Notes: generated from the sequence alone by a model not told the origin. 64,000 nucleotides of DNA from Neoalteromonas facilis (GCF_002807665.1 NZ_PEAY01000002.1:1-64000); one strand, 5' to 3'; shown: positions 38,183 through 48,218, counted from the stretch's first letter. Made by a program: numbers and translations.

Positions 38183-38944
38183 ATGTATTCTCAACGGCAA
38201 CGATCGCCCATAGCCATACTCCTAATGCTGCCATTGCTGCTGATATGGAGTCATCAATCAATTGCAGAAGCACTGACGGTAGTGGTGCAAGAACCATTCG
38301 TCGATATGCGTTCAGGCCCAGCCAGTGCTTACCCTGTGTTCCATGTGGCAGAACATGGAGAGCAAATTAGCGTATTGAAGTCACGTACGCAGTGGTACAA
38401 GGTGCGCACAACGAAAGGTATTGAAGGTTGGATTTCAGCCGACGACTTAAACCTGACCGCGCATCTCAATGGGGAGCCGGTGAGAGTGTCAAATGGGAGT
38501 TTTGCCGATTACCAGTTGCGTGAATGGGAGCTAGGGTTTGGCGTAGGCTTGCTGGACGATGTGACGGCAATGTCGGCATCTGTAGGATGGGTGATGACCG
38601 AAAACTTCACCGCTGAAGTGAGTTATGCCCAAGCGCTAGGTGATTTTGCAGAAAATAAGTATTGGTCGATTCGGTTGATGCATTACACCTTTCCAGAGTG
38701 GCGAATATCGCCTTATTTGGCGCTGGGAACGGGGCAACTTAGTACAACGCCTCGCAGCAACTTAGTAGCATCAGGCGACGAGTCAAGACGCAGTGACATC
38801 ATGGAAGTGGGGGCTGGAGTACGTTACTACCTGACCCGCAACATGGTGGTGAGACTGGAATATAAAAGTTTGTTGGCATTAACCCAACGCGATGAACAAG
38901 AGGAGTTAACGGAATGGAAACTTGGCGTAAGCGTATTTTTCTAA
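38183..38944 (+). CDS. SH3 domain plus outer-membrane beta-barrel protein
   Basis: A 253-residue exported protein; the ATG of MYSQRQ (38183) gives a proper signal peptide, so the longer frame from 38108, which overlaps the previous gene, is rejected. Residues about 31-90 form a bacterial SH3 domain (VDMRSGPASAYPVFHV, then WYKVRTTKGIEGWIS). Residues about 110-253 alternate as a membrane beta-barrel and end in Phe-Phe, the usual last residue for BAM-dependent insertion. SH3 domains often bind peptidoglycan, so it could tie the barrel to the wall. It overlaps the next gene by 31 bases. Confidence 0.8.
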   Translation: MYSQRQRSPIAILLMLPLLLIWSHQSIAEALTVVVQEPFVDMRSGPASAYPVFHVAEHGEQISVLKSRTQWYKVRTTKGIEGWISADDLNLTAHLNGEPVRVSNGSFADYQLREWELGFGVGLLDDVTAMSASVGWVMTENFTAEVSYAQALGDFAENKYWSIRLMHYTFPEWRISPYLALGTGQLSTTPRSNLVASGDESRRSDIMEVGAGVRYYLTRNMVVRLEYKSLLALTQRDEQEELTEWKLGVSVFF

Positions 38945-39591
38945 CCGCTTTGCAACGAGCGTTAGCAGGCCTTAGCGTATGCTCCATGCTGCTCGGTGCC
39001 GTTCCCGCGATGGCACAACAAAGCGCCAGTGCCACACCGCCTCCGATTATTGATCCTGCGCTTAAACGTCGCACCGTGACAGAAGCCAATATCGACAGTG
39101 AAGATTTTGAAGTGACGGCGATGGTAGGTGTGCAAAGCATCGAAGACTTCGGCAACGACGTGACCTATGGCGTGCGCTTGGGCTATCACATTTCCGAGCA
39201 TTGGTTTACGGAAGCGTCTTACAGTATGGCGCAAGCCGGCACGACAAGCTTTGAAGATTTATCCGGCGGGGCAAATTTTTTGACCGATGATGAGCGCGAT
39301 TTCACCACTTACGACCTTGCTGTTGGATACAAGATGAACGGCGAAGTGTTTTTGGCTGATGGTGTAGCGTTTAACACCAATTTTTATCTACTGGTTGGCG
39401 GTGGCGGTACCGAATTTGGCGGTGACGAACGCTTCACACTGACGTTAGGCGCTGGATACCGTGTATTGCTAACCGACTATTTATCACTGCGTTTAGATGT
39501 GCGCGACCATATTTTCAAGAGCGACCTTATCGGTGAAGAAAAGTCTACCCACAATATGGCCTACACACTCGGCGTGAGTATGTTTTTCTAG
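38914..39591 (+). CDS. Outer-membrane beta-barrel protein
   Basis: A 225-residue protein with a signal peptide (cleaved near PAMAQQ, about residue 34). The rest alternates hydrophobic and polar residues as a small eight-stranded barrel and ends in SMFF, a terminal Phe as expected for outer-membrane proteins. It resembles its upstream neighbour in the barrel (both share YLTRNM/LLTDYL-type strands near the end), so they look like paralogues. It overlaps that gene by 31 bases. Confidence 0.78.
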   Translation: METWRKRIFLTALQRALAGLSVCSMLLGAVPAMAQQSASATPPPIIDPALKRRTVTEANIDSEDFEVTAMVGVQSIEDFGNDVTYGVRLGYHISEHWFTEASYSMAQAGTTSFEDLSGGANFLTDDERDFTTYDLAVGYKMNGEVFLADGVAFNTNFYLLVGGGGTEFGGDERFTLTLGAGYRVLLTDYLSLRLDVRDHIFKSDLIGEEKSTHNMAYTLGVSMFF

Positions 39592-39600
39592 GAGTTAATT

Positions 39601-40128
39601 ATGCAGTATAAGTCCAAACATTCTGGTGATTTCACCAAACTAGCCATCTTCATCATACTGGCGATATTTTTAACCGATATCGCCACTCAAGCACGCGCTG
39701 AAAGCACGGCAGTCGCAGCGCCCGACTTTACCTTGCCAAGCCGCGATGGCGATAACCGTCGTTTGCTGGAAGAAAGAGGCAATATTGTGATGGTGAACTT
39801 CTGGGCCAGTTGGTGTGGCCCTTGTCGAGAAGAGCTTCCGGCAATGGAGGCGTTGCAGCAAAAATATCAAGATTTAGGATTTACCGTATTGGCGGTAAAT
39901 GTTGATGACAAGCCAGAGAAAGCCAATATTTTACTCGATGACATCGAAGTGACTTTCCCGGTCTTATTTGATTCAAATGGTAATGTCAGCGAAACCTATA
40001 ATGTGAGCGCTATGCCTACCACGGTATTTGTTGATCGCAATGGTTTATCAAGGCTTACGCACAAAGGCTATAAATCAGGCGATGAGCGCAAGTATGAGAA
40101 AGCCATCAAACTGCTATTGCGGGAGTAG
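39601..40128 (+). CDS. TlpA-like periplasmic thioredoxin
   Basis: A 175-residue thioredoxin-fold protein with an N-terminal membrane or signal segment (about 15-33). It has the active site [15 protein letters not shown] and the cis-Pro in VSAMPTTVF. TlpA/ResA proteins reduce cysteines in the periplasm, for example of apocytochromes or copper sites. Its place inside a cluster with CxxCH proteins, and directly before a Cys-rich lipoprotein, suggests it keeps heme or metal cysteines reduced. A TAGGAG ribosome site precedes the ATG. Confidence 0.9.
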   Translation: MQYKSKHSGDFTKLAIFIILAIFLTDIATQARAESTAVAAPDFTLPSRDGDNRRLLEERGNIVMVNFWASWCGPCREELPAMEALQQKYQDLGFTVLAVNVDDKPEKANILLDDIEVTFPVLFDSNGNVSETYNVSAMPTTVFVDRNGLSRLTHKGYKSGDERKYEKAIKLLLRE

Positions 40129-40132
40129 TGAT

Positions 40133-40387
40133 ATGCGCAATCGGGTAAAGCTAAGTCTTGCTGCCGCAATAACACTGCTAATGAGTGGCTGTGCCAGTAC
40201 AGATGAATACGCGTTTCTTCAGATCGAGCCTTGGGTAAAACCCTATGAGCGCTCAAATTTAGCCGATCCGATCATGAGCATGAACCGCAACCCTATTGCG
40301 CGTAGCTATGCCAAACATGTGTTGGAGTCTCGCGAGGGTGCCAGAGGAGCGGATGGTACAGCAGGGGGCGGCTGCGGATGCAACTAA
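40133..40387 (+). CDS. DUF4266 lipoprotein with a Cys-Gly-Cys-Asn tail
   Basis: An 84-residue lipoprotein (lipobox LMSGC) matching the small DUF4266 family, with VKPYERSNLADPIM as the conserved block. It ends GGGCGCN, a glycine-rich tail with a CxC pair as the last functional residues. The ATG at 40133 is four bases after the TlpA stop; the longer frame overlaps tlpA and is rejected. DUF4266 and DUF3570 genes are usually neighbours. The tail could bind metal or be a thiol substrate of the thioredoxin. It overlaps the DUF3570 gene by 10 bases. Confidence 0.87.
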   Translation: MRNRVKLSLAAAITLLMSGCASTDEYAFLQIEPWVKPYERSNLADPIMSMNRNPIARSYAKHVLESREGARGADGTAGGGCGCN

Positions 40388-41511
40388 TACGACGTGGTTT
40401 AATCGGTTTGGCTCTATTGCTGCCTAGCATGGGGTTTGCAGCAGTATTGCCGCAAGACCGTTCCGATATCATGTACCACTCGTATTCTGGTGATGGTGTG
40501 TCGATTGATGGCCCATCGATACTGCTGCGCAAACAGGTTGGCGACAAAGTATCGTTATCGGCAAATTATTACGTTGATACGGTCTCAGGTGCCTCTATTG
40601 ACGTGCGAGCGACCGCGAGTCCGTACTCAGAAGAGCGCAAAGAGGCTACGGTTGGCGGTGATTTTCTGCATAATAAAACCTTGCTTAGCATGAGTTTCAC
40701 CAATAGCTCTGAAAATGATTTCGAAGCAAATTCTGCCTATATTGGTGTCAGCCAAGATATGTTTGGTGATCTAACTACCGTCTCTTTGAGCTATGCCAAG
40801 GGGTGGGATGAGATCGGCATGCGCGGCAACGAGAGCTTTTCTGAACAAGCTGACCGTCACAAGTATGGTTTTGGGGTTACACAGATAGTCAGTAAAAACA
40901 TGATTGTGGGATTGTCAGCCGAACATATCTCGGATCAAGGTTATTTAAATAATCCTTATCGTTCGGTGCGTTACATTGACACCGACAATGCGCGTGGATT
41001 CAGCTTTGCCACCGAAGTGTATCCTGAGACCCGCACCAGTAACGCAATATCGCTAAATGCGAATTACTACTTACCCTACAGAGCCGCACTCTACGCTGAT
41101 GCACGATGGTATCGCGATACCTGGGGGATCAGTGCGGTTAACGGAAAGATTGGCTACATCCATACCATTGGGCAACCATGGGTAATTGATGTGTTCGTTC
41201 GTTACTACAGCCAACAAAGCGCAGATTTTTATCAGGATATTTTTTCTCGCCCAAACGAGTTTAATTTTATGGCGAGAGACAAAGAAATGAGCACTTATAC
41301 TGGCGTTACGGCAGGTTTGAGTGTGGCCTATGAATGGCAATTCTCAGCCAGTAATGTGTTTAAGAAGTCGAGTCTACATTTTGAATATGATTATATGCAG
41401 TTTGATTATGATGACTTTCGTGATGTTACGGTCATGGCACCGATAGGTGAAGAACCATTATTTGGCTTTTCGGCCAATGTCGTTAAAGTCTTCGCATCCG
41501 TGTGGTATTGA
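40378..41511 (+). CDS. DUF3570 outer-membrane protein
   Basis: A 377-residue exported protein with a signal peptide (about 1-21) and long amphipathic beta strands through to the end (KVFASVWY), typical of the DUF3570 barrels. The early segment SDIMYHSYSGDGVSIDGPSI is the family's opening. DUF3570 proteins travel with DUF4266 lipoproteins, and in some genomes with flavinylated electron-transfer proteins. Here the partners are a TlpA and CxxCH proteins, so a role in moving electrons or metal across the outer membrane is inferred. Confidence 0.85.
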   Translation: MQLIRRGLIGLALLLPSMGFAAVLPQDRSDIMYHSYSGDGVSIDGPSILLRKQVGDKVSLSANYYVDTVSGASIDVRATASPYSEERKEATVGGDFLHNKTLLSMSFTNSSENDFEANSAYIGVSQDMFGDLTTVSLSYAKGWDEIGMRGNESFSEQADRHKYGFGVTQIVSKNMIVGLSAEHISDQGYLNNPYRSVRYIDTDNARGFSFATEVYPETRTSNAISLNANYYLPYRAALYADARWYRDTWGISAVNGKIGYIHTIGQPWVIDVFVRYYSQQSADFYQDIFSRPNEFNFMARDKEMSTYTGVTAGLSVAYEWQFSASNVFKKSSLHFEYDYMQFDYDDFRDVTVMAPIGEEPLFGFSANVVKVFASVWY

Positions 41512-41515
41512 GAAA

Positions 41516-42136
41516 ATGAATAAGAAACGTTGGAGAATGACAGTGTGGCAGGATTGTAAGCGAATAGGGATCGCCAATGTGTTGATGGTGCTGTTGTTAT
41601 GCGTGGCAGCCGCATTTTCATTCAATGCACACAGCCAAGAACAAGATGACGATGACATTGGTTTGTTGGCGCCTGTTAGCAATGCTGCTGAAAGTGAATT
41701 GGGTAAGGAAATCGAGTCATTGCAACAGGCATTGATTGCGCTTAATCGCGACCTGTTTATCCTCGAAGAAGATTTGCTATTTCCGTCGAGTACGCAAATA
41801 GCTGTGTACTTATCAATGGATGTTGGGATGTACTTCGCGTTAGATGCAGTTGAAGTGAAAATCGACAACGAAACACTCAGTCATTACTTATATACACAAA
41901 AGCAAGTTGATGCCTTGATGCGCGGTGGTGTGCATCAAATCTTTATCGGTAATATTGCGCAAGGTGAACATCAACTCACCGCGATTTTCCACGGTATTGG
42001 GCCTGAAAATCGACCGTATAAGCGCGGCGTAACATTAGACTTTTCAAAATCGGATGAAGCGCAAGTTGTGGAACTTCAAATTGTTGACTCTACCACGGCA
42101 CAGCAACCCGTATTCAATGCCCGTGCACTTCGATAA
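41516..42136 (+). CDS. Exported coiled-coil protein of unknown function
   Basis: A 206-residue protein with an N-terminal signal or anchor (about 15-38), a short acidic stretch (EQDDDD), a coiled coil (about 60-85; LGKEIESLQQALIALNRDL) and a beta-rich C-terminal domain with HQIFIGNIAQGEHQLTAIFH. The ATG of MNKKRW is chosen; the longer frame runs into DUF3570. There is no helix-turn-helix, so a transcription-factor label would be wrong. It lies between DUF3570 and the TPR genes and is probably a periplasmic part of the same machine. Confidence 0.75.
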   Translation: MNKKRWRMTVWQDCKRIGIANVLMVLLLCVAAAFSFNAHSQEQDDDDIGLLAPVSNAAESELGKEIESLQQALIALNRDLFILEEDLLFPSSTQIAVYLSMDVGMYFALDAVEVKIDNETLSHYLYTQKQVDALMRGGVHQIFIGNIAQGEHQLTAIFHGIGPENRPYKRGVTLDFSKSDEAQVVELQIVDSTTAQQPVFNARALR

Positions 42137-42151
42137 AAGGCGCTAGTCATT

Positions 42152-44155
42152 GTGATCATTCCGCGCGCTTTGAAGTCTGTTCTCGGTTTATCGCTCCTAA
42201 TCGGTAGCGTGTTCGCGAGCGCGTCTGAGACCGAAAAAGACTTGGCGACGGAAGACAGGATCCAAGCATTATATGTCGGTCAGGTGTTGTATCACTATTT
42301 TCAGCAGCAACCGCTCGATACATTGCATGCAGTAGCGATAACTCGGCACAAAGGTGTACCGCAAGACCAACTAGAAAGAATGCAATTGGTTGAGGGGGGC
42401 GCCAGCTTGCAACTCGGTATGACGCATACCGCGACAGACTTATTGCAGGACTTGTTGGCGCAAACTCAAGCTCCAGAGTTACAGGCGCAAGCCTGGTTTT
42501 GGTTGGCGCATACGGCGTTCCAACAAGGCCAATATGATGTGAGTCAAACCGCTGCAGAGACGCTGTTTCAGCCAGCGTTAATGGAATTTGTCGAACCCGC
42601 TCAAATCGATACCTTGGCGTATCAAGCGGCGTACTATCAGATCCAGCATCAATCCGAAAATTGGCAAAGTATTTTGGCTAGCGTCGAACAGAGCAGCGAT
42701 TGGTACCCCTATTTGATTGCGAATGTGGGTATCCAGCTATTTAACCAATCGCAGTTTGAGCCAGCAGCCGAGCAGTTTATTGCTGCCATTGAGGCGGTAC
42801 AGGCCCCCACTGACAGTGATTGGGATTGGTCGTTAGATTGGTTAAACCCGGCAAATGCAAGCTGGTGGCCGTGGGCAGAAACGGTCGAAATAGTTGATAC
42901 ACCTTTTCAAGAACGAAATGCCCTGTTGGATCGCTTGTATTATTTGTTGGGTCAAAGCTTCGTCCAGCAAAACAACTTCAATGCGGCTTTTAACGCGTTT
43001 AAGCAAATTCAGTCTGACGGCATTTATGCTGAAGAAGGACTATTGGCTTACGGTTGGTCATTAGCAAAAGAAGAACGCTGGCCGGAAGCGATGCCAGTAT
43101 GGCGCTATTTGCAGCAACAGGGCAAAGGACTACCCGCCTTACAAGCGACCCACGCATTGGCGTACGGCTACGAACAACTTACCGATTACCGCCAAGCCTA
43201 TGACATGTTGGCGCAATCATTGTCGCAATTGACACAAGCCCGCGAAAGCTTAGAAACATTGCGCTCTACCAGTCAATCAGAACGATTTTTCTCACACTTA
43301 TCTCAGTCAGATGATGAGCTTATGCAAGCGCTCTGGCCAAGAGAACATCAAGATATCCTGATTGATGTGCTCAGTGGTGATAATCAGCCAAATACCGCTA
43401 AACAACTGGCTACGTTGTTGCAGCTCGATGACATGCAGCGCTTGATCCAGCAACAGCGCCAGCGGGTGGAACAGCTCCATCAGCTCCTCAATGAACGAGA
43501 AAATACCTATAAATTAAGAGCGCAATCGTTACCACTAGAGGATGCCAAGCATAAGCTCCAGCAAGCAAAAGACACGTTAACGCGGTTAGGTAGTGTGGTT
43601 GAGCGAGCGCCCAATGAACCGGCGCTACTTGCCTCTGCGCAGCAGCAAGAGTGGCTGGAGCGTTTAGCGGCATCTGAACAACGGTTGGCTCATATTCGTT
43701 CGTTGGATGGTGTTGATGAGCAAGGAGTAGAGGCGTTAGCAACGCGTGTTGAACGTCTGCAAGGGCTATTAGCGTGGCAGCTTGAAGAGCAAAAAATGTC
43801 AGTGCTGCAGTCTCACAAGCAATCTTTCGATAAGGCGCAAACGTTATACCAACAAGCATCCGAGCGATATCAGGCACTGTATGCGCGGGCAGGAAACGAA
43901 ACGGAGCTGCTGGATAATATTCGAATAGAACGACAGCAATTGAGTGAACTAAACGCGCAATACACTCAAAAAAGTGAACAAACACGGTTACTTCAGACAC
44001 AGTTGATCAGTGCACTGAGTCGTTATGTTGATAGTCGTATCACTGAACGTGACGCTATTTTGTTGGAGCAGGTTACAGCAACCCGTTTGGCTATGCTGAG
44101 AATGCAGGATTTGCATTTCACTCGCAGTGCCAATGAACTAAGAGGGTTGAACTGA
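42152..44155 (+). CDS. Large exported TPR/coiled-coil protein
   Basis: A 667-residue protein with a signal peptide (about 1-24). The first 400 residues hold tetratricopeptide-like helical pairs (for example WFWLAHTAFQQGQYDVSQ and YYLLGQSFVQQNNFNAAFN). The remainder is a long Gln/Glu-rich coiled coil (about 410-640). The start is GTG. It shares the TGATG overlap with the next TPR gene, so translation is coupled. It is probably a periplasmic scaffold linking the outer-membrane parts to the ExbB motor; this is inference. Confidence 0.83.
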   Translation: MIIPRALKSVLGLSLLIGSVFASASETEKDLATEDRIQALYVGQVLYHYFQQQPLDTLHAVAITRHKGVPQDQLERMQLVEGGASLQLGMTHTATDLLQDLLAQTQAPELQAQAWFWLAHTAFQQGQYDVSQTAAETLFQPALMEFVEPAQIDTLAYQAAYYQIQHQSENWQSILASVEQSSDWYPYLIANVGIQLFNQSQFEPAAEQFIAAIEAVQAPTDSDWDWSLDWLNPANASWWPWAETVEIVDTPFQERNALLDRLYYLLGQSFVQQNNFNAAFNAFKQIQSDGIYAEEGLLAYGWSLAKEERWPEAMPVWRYLQQQGKGLPALQATHALAYGYEQLTDYRQAYDMLAQSLSQLTQARESLETLRSTSQSERFFSHLSQSDDELMQALWPREHQDILIDVLSGDNQPNTAKQLATLLQLDDMQRLIQQQRQRVEQLHQLLNERENTYKLRAQSLPLEDAKHKLQQAKDTLTRLGSVVERAPNEPALLASAQQQEWLERLAASEQRLAHIRSLDGVDEQGVEALATRVERLQGLLAWQLEEQKMSVLQSHKQSFDKAQTLYQQASERYQALYARAGNETELLDNIRIERQQLSELNAQYTQKSEQTRLLQTQLISALSRYVDSRITERDAILLEQVTATRLAMLRMQDLHFTRSANELRGLN

Positions 44156-47100
44156 TGCGGTTTCACTCTCGTTATCACAAAGGCGTATGCGTTGGTTTAC
44201 TGTTGCTGTTAAGTGGATGCAGTTTCTATCAGTCAGAAGTGCAGCTAGCCCCGGCGAATAAAGTGGTCAGTGATGACAACTCGCGCCGAAACGCATTAGT
44301 AAACTTATCGTTAGATCCGGTCACGACTGAATCATCAACTCTGGATAGCGTGCCTTTACATCAGCTTCGTGATCAATATCAGGCACTCATGCCGTTAGTA
44401 GAGGAGTTGACGCAAAAACCGAATACTGAACTGGCGTGGCATGGTGTGCTAGGACAGGATATTCGCAATCGCTTAGCGGATATTGAAATGTTGCTTGCGG
44501 AGGAAGCACAAGCGGAAGGGGTAGAGGTTGAGTCGGGTGATTATTATCGATTGCCTATTCTAGCCTATGAAACCTTGCTGGCCGAAGAAGATCCTGTGCT
44601 TGCGCCATTGAATCCGCTGGCCAAGGAAAACATTCTTTATCAACTTGCGCGGGCATACAGCCTTCAGGGCAATGATGCGCAAGCCGTGGTGTATGCAGAG
44701 CGTTTGCTGGATCTCTTTCCTTATACCAATTACGCCAGCGAATTATATTTTCGCATTGGTGAGTTTCACTACAACGACAATCAATATGCAAAAGCGATTG
44801 AGGCATACCATAAGGTTGTAAACGCGAATTACGTGTCTTTGGTCGCTAAACAGCGCGATCCTTTCTATGCAATGGCAGCCTATATGAAAGGTTGGAGTCA
44901 CTTTAAATTAGAAGCGTATTCAAGCGCGATAGATGCGTTTATGTTGATGCTGGAAGTCAGCCTTGCGCCAGAAAATTACGCCCAAGCTCATAAACCACTA
45001 GATGCGTTAAATTTAAGTGAGCAACGCCTTGTCGAAGATGCGCTGTCGATGACGGGGGTAATGTTTTTAGCTCAAGGCGGCACCATTGCGATCAACAGCT
45101 ATTTCACGTTGTTTGGTGAGAAACCATTTACGTATTTGGTTTACGATTCATTAGCACAACAATTGCTGGATGACAGTCGATACCGTGAAAGTGCGGCCAT
45201 GTACCTGGCGTTTGCGCGGCTTTACCCGCGTCATGAACAGGCTATCCCCTCGTTCATCAAACATATCGATGTGTTTATTTTGGGCGACTTCCCCACAGAT
45301 GTATTACCGGCGAAACAACGTTTTGTTGAAACCTATGGTATCCATGGCCCCAATTGGCAAGGCTTTACAGCGCAACAGGCCGAGCAGGCTATGCCTTACT
45401 TAGATGAATTTATTACAACTCTGGCTCAACATGAGCATGCTATGGCGCAGCAGGCTGCCGCTGCTATTAACGAGATGGAACAGGCAAATGAGACGCAGCG
45501 CACATTGCTAGCGCGCCAGCAGAAGGCGGCGTATACACGCTCGCAACGTTGGTATCGGGAATATATCGCGACTTTTAGCCCCAGCGATAAAGCACGTGAT
45601 ATGCAATTCTTCCTTGCTGAAAGCTTGTACGAGAGTGGGGATTTACTCGCTGCAATTGAAGAGTATGAGCGATTTGCCTATGACTATTCTGATCACGCTG
45701 AAGCTGCAAATGCTGCCTATACGGCGTTACTTGCACGCGGAACTCTGGCGAAAGCTGGGCCTGAAAGTGAAAACGCATCAGGTACGACCCTATCGCCATA
45801 TCAGTACAGTCAGGTTCGCTTTTTACAAACCTTTCCGGCAGACGACCGCGCTAACGACATTGCGGTTATCTTAATGCAATCTTTGTATGACGATGGCCAG
45901 TACGTTGATGCAGTTGATTGGGCACAATGGTTATTAGCCCGCACTACGTCAGCTTCAATGCAACAAACGGCGCAGATAGTATTGGCACAGAGTCAGTTTG
46001 AGTTACGCGATTTTGCCGCAGCAGAAGGCAGCTATCAGCTGCTGTTAGCGCAACTGTCACCGGCGGATCCATTACATGCTGAAATGACAGACAAACTGGC
46101 CGCCACTTACTTTCAACAGGCGCGCCAACTGGTGGCACAGATACCCACAGATGCGTCAACCTCTGTTGCATTAACACCAGCACAAGCGAATGCGCTACGG
46201 GCCAGTGTGGATAAGCTTTTGCGGGTGGTCGATCAAACACCATCATCGTCAATTGCTATCAACGCACATTTTGATGCCATCAGTTATTTGATGCGACTGT
46301 CTGATTGGTCGTCTGCTATTGCGCAAATACTTGCATTCCAGCAGCGTTATGCGACGCACGCTCTTAATCAAGAGATGCCAGAGCGTTTGATTATTGCCTA
46401 TGAAAACACCCAGCAATGGTTAAAGGCCTCGGCTCTGTTAGTGGATGTTTGGCAACAAAACAGTGATAACGACAAAGGTAGAGAGGCGCTGTTTTTAGCC
46501 GCCGAATATGCCGATAAAGCCAATGCGCGGGATATTGCGTTACCGCACTTTAGAACCTATGCGCATACTTATCCAACGCCGTTATCTCAAGCCAATGAAG
46601 CACGCTTCATCCTGAGTAATTACTACCTTGATGCTAACGAAGACAGTAAACGCCGTTTTTGGTTGAATAAAATGATCCGAGCGGATGCAGAAGCAGGCGA
46701 AGAGCGTAGCGATCGTTCCCGCTATTTAGCGGCGATGTCTCAATCCGTTTTTGCGGAAGACAGTTTCGCAGCTTTTGAACGGATCAAGCTAACGCTGCCA
46801 TTAGACAGAAGCATCAAACGCAAACGTGATGCTATGCAAAAGGTAATTCAGCAATACCAACGGGTGATGGAATACAAGATTGCGCAGTTTACAACGCAGG
46901 CAGGGTATCGCCTTGCACAGGCAAATGAGTTGCTCGCACAGTCGTTGTATGACTCTGAAAGACCAGCAGAGTTAGATGCCTTAGCGCTGGAACAGTACGA
47001 CTTTTTACTCGAAGAACAGGCGTTTCCGTTCGAAGAACAAGCGATTAATATTCACTCGCAGAATGCCCAACGTAGTTGGCAGGGCAACTATGATGAATGG

Positions 47101-47193
47101 GTAGCGAAGAGTTTTGCTGCATTAGCCACCTTATTGCCAGCTCAATATAACAAGCCGGAACAGTTAAAGGAGGTGGATTATGCGAATTTTTAA
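44155..47193 (+). CDS. Giant TPR lipoprotein
   Basis: A 1012-residue lipoprotein (lipobox LLSGC) made almost wholly of tetratricopeptide repeats, such as ILYQLARAYSLQGNDAQA, LYFRIGEFHYNDNQYAKAIEAY and FFLAESLYESGDLLAAIEEYE. That is an elongated superhelix for binding partners along the periplasm. It starts within the stop of the previous gene (TGATG) and overlaps the next by 14 bases. Large TPR proteins next to exbB-exbD-exbD-tonB genes occur in other marine gammaproteobacteria, where their role is unsettled. Confidence 0.85.
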   Translation: MRFHSRYHKGVCVGLLLLLSGCSFYQSEVQLAPANKVVSDDNSRRNALVNLSLDPVTTESSTLDSVPLHQLRDQYQALMPLVEELTQKPNTELAWHGVLGQDIRNRLADIEMLLAEEAQAEGVEVESGDYYRLPILAYETLLAEEDPVLAPLNPLAKENILYQLARAYSLQGNDAQAVVYAERLLDLFPYTNYASELYFRIGEFHYNDNQYAKAIEAYHKVVNANYVSLVAKQRDPFYAMAAYMKGWSHFKLEAYSSAIDAFMLMLEVSLAPENYAQAHKPLDALNLSEQRLVEDALSMTGVMFLAQGGTIAINSYFTLFGEKPFTYLVYDSLAQQLLDDSRYRESAAMYLAFARLYPRHEQAIPSFIKHIDVFILGDFPTDVLPAKQRFVETYGIHGPNWQGFTAQQAEQAMPYLDEFITTLAQHEHAMAQQAAAAINEMEQANETQRTLLARQQKAAYTRSQRWYREYIATFSPSDKARDMQFFLAESLYESGDLLAAIEEYERFAYDYSDHAEAANAAYTALLARGTLAKAGPESENASGTTLSPYQYSQVRFLQTFPADDRANDIAVILMQSLYDDGQYVDAVDWAQWLLARTTSASMQQTAQIVLAQSQFELRDFAAAEGSYQLLLAQLSPADPLHAEMTDKLAATYFQQARQLVAQIPTDASTSVALTPAQANALRASVDKLLRVVDQTPSSSIAINAHFDAISYLMRLSDWSSAIAQILAFQQRYATHALNQEMPERLIIAYENTQQWLKASALLVDVWQQNSDNDKGREALFLAAEYADKANARDIALPHFRTYAHTYPTPLSQANEARFILSNYYLDANEDSKRRFWLNKMIRADAEAGEERSDRSRYLAAMSQSVFAEDSFAAFERIKLTLPLDRSIKRKRDAMQKVIQQYQRVMEYKIAQFTTQAGYRLAQANELLAQSLYDSERPAELDALALEQYDFLLEEQAFPFEEQAINIHSQNAQRSWQGNYDEWVAKSFAALATLLPAQYNKPEQLKEVDYANF

Positions 47194-47872
47194 ATCGCGT
47201 CTCCTTTATCTTGGCTGTGTAGGTTTAGTTATGCTCAGTGGTTGTGCCACGGTGGAACGCTGGGTGCCGCAATTCGGGTCTGAAACGGCAGAATCAACAG
47301 AGCCTGCAACACCGGCGACAGCGGTAGCAGAGACTTCATTGCAGGATCGATTCAAGCAGTCTGTCATTGTGCCAACAGACAGCCAAAAAGTGATGTTGCA
47401 GGCCCTGCAAGCCGCGATCCTCAACAAGCAAAGAAGCGCCATTCAGTCACAGATAGCCGCACTATTACGTCAAATAGAGCGGTCTCAACCCACGTCATCG
47501 TTGCTCAGTTATGAAATTGGCAATGGTTTTGCTGCGCTGGGTGAACAAGACAAAGCGATGATGTATTGGCAACAGAGCGTCGGACAAAATAATGCGAATT
47601 ACTATGCTCATTTGCGCCTAGCATCTGCGCATAAAGATGCGGGTGAGTTTGATGTTGCGCGCAGTCATTACAATGCAGCCATTGGTGCATGGGCAGGTTT
47701 AGCCGAAGGGTATCGCAATCGCGGGATCTTTTTTGACTTGTACGTTGGAGACAAAGCGGCCGCATTAAACGACTACATTCGCTATCAAGAAATATTGCAA
47801 GCACAGGGAGCTTCAACGCAGGACGTTGATCGATGGATAAAGGAGATGAGAAATGCAATGGATGAAAATTAA
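47180..47872 (+). CDS. TPR lipoprotein
   Basis: A 230-residue lipoprotein (lipobox MLSGC) with about three tetratricopeptide repeats in its second half (YEIGNGFAALGEQDKAMMYW, YYAHLRLASAHKDAGEFD). It overlaps the preceding gene by 14 bases and the following one by 20, so the block is tightly coupled. It is probably a smaller partner of the two large TPR proteins. Confidence 0.83.
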   Translation: MRIFKSRLLYLGCVGLVMLSGCATVERWVPQFGSETAESTEPATPATAVAETSLQDRFKQSVIVPTDSQKVMLQALQAAILNKQRSAIQSQIAALLRQIERSQPTSSLLSYEIGNGFAALGEQDKAMMYWQQSVGQNNANYYAHLRLASAHKDAGEFDVARSHYNAAIGAWAGLAEGYRNRGIFFDLYVGDKAAALNDYIRYQEILQAQGASTQDVDRWIKEMRNAMDEN

Positions 47873-48218
47873 TCGACCCCGTAGGCCGTTCAGACGTCGT
47901 CGCGTTGTGGCGGCGTACTTAATCATTACGGCGTCAAACTTAATGATTTCTGATGTGCAAGCGCAGCAGGTGGCAGGGCAGGATAGCCGCGTGATTAAGT
48001 TAGAGTCGACTATACGTGGCGACCAGCAGCAACCAAGGGTTTTGTCGATTGTGCCGTGGGATTCGCCCGCGCAAAAACGAGTCACACGGGTTGCGCTAAC
48101 CGGCGCGGGAGAGAGCCAGTTGGCCCCGTTGGAACGCAATGCATTTCTGCAAAGAATTGAATTGCATAAACGTATGTTGACGCAACTGTCAGCACAAGAC
48201 GCACAGAAAAATAACTGA
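47853..48218 (+). CDS. Small exported basic protein of unknown function
   Basis: A 121-residue protein. The N-terminus is strongly basic (RPRRPFRRRR) and is followed by a hydrophobic signal segment ending near VQAQQ (about residue 38). The mature part has no recognised domain. It is real by context: it overlaps the TPR lipoprotein gene by 20 bases and is closed by a strong terminator directly after its stop. I cannot assign a family. Confidence 0.6.
   Translation: MQWMKINRPRRPFRRRRVVAAYLIITASNLMISDVQAQQVAGQDSRVIKLESTIRGDQQQPRVLSIVPWDSPAQKRVTRVALTGAGESQLAPLERNAFLQRIELHKRMLTQLSAQDAQKNN

Noticed and set aside
41516-42136. Possible AraC-type regulator
   Set aside because: There is a signal or anchor segment, a coiled coil and beta strands, and no helix-turn-helix.
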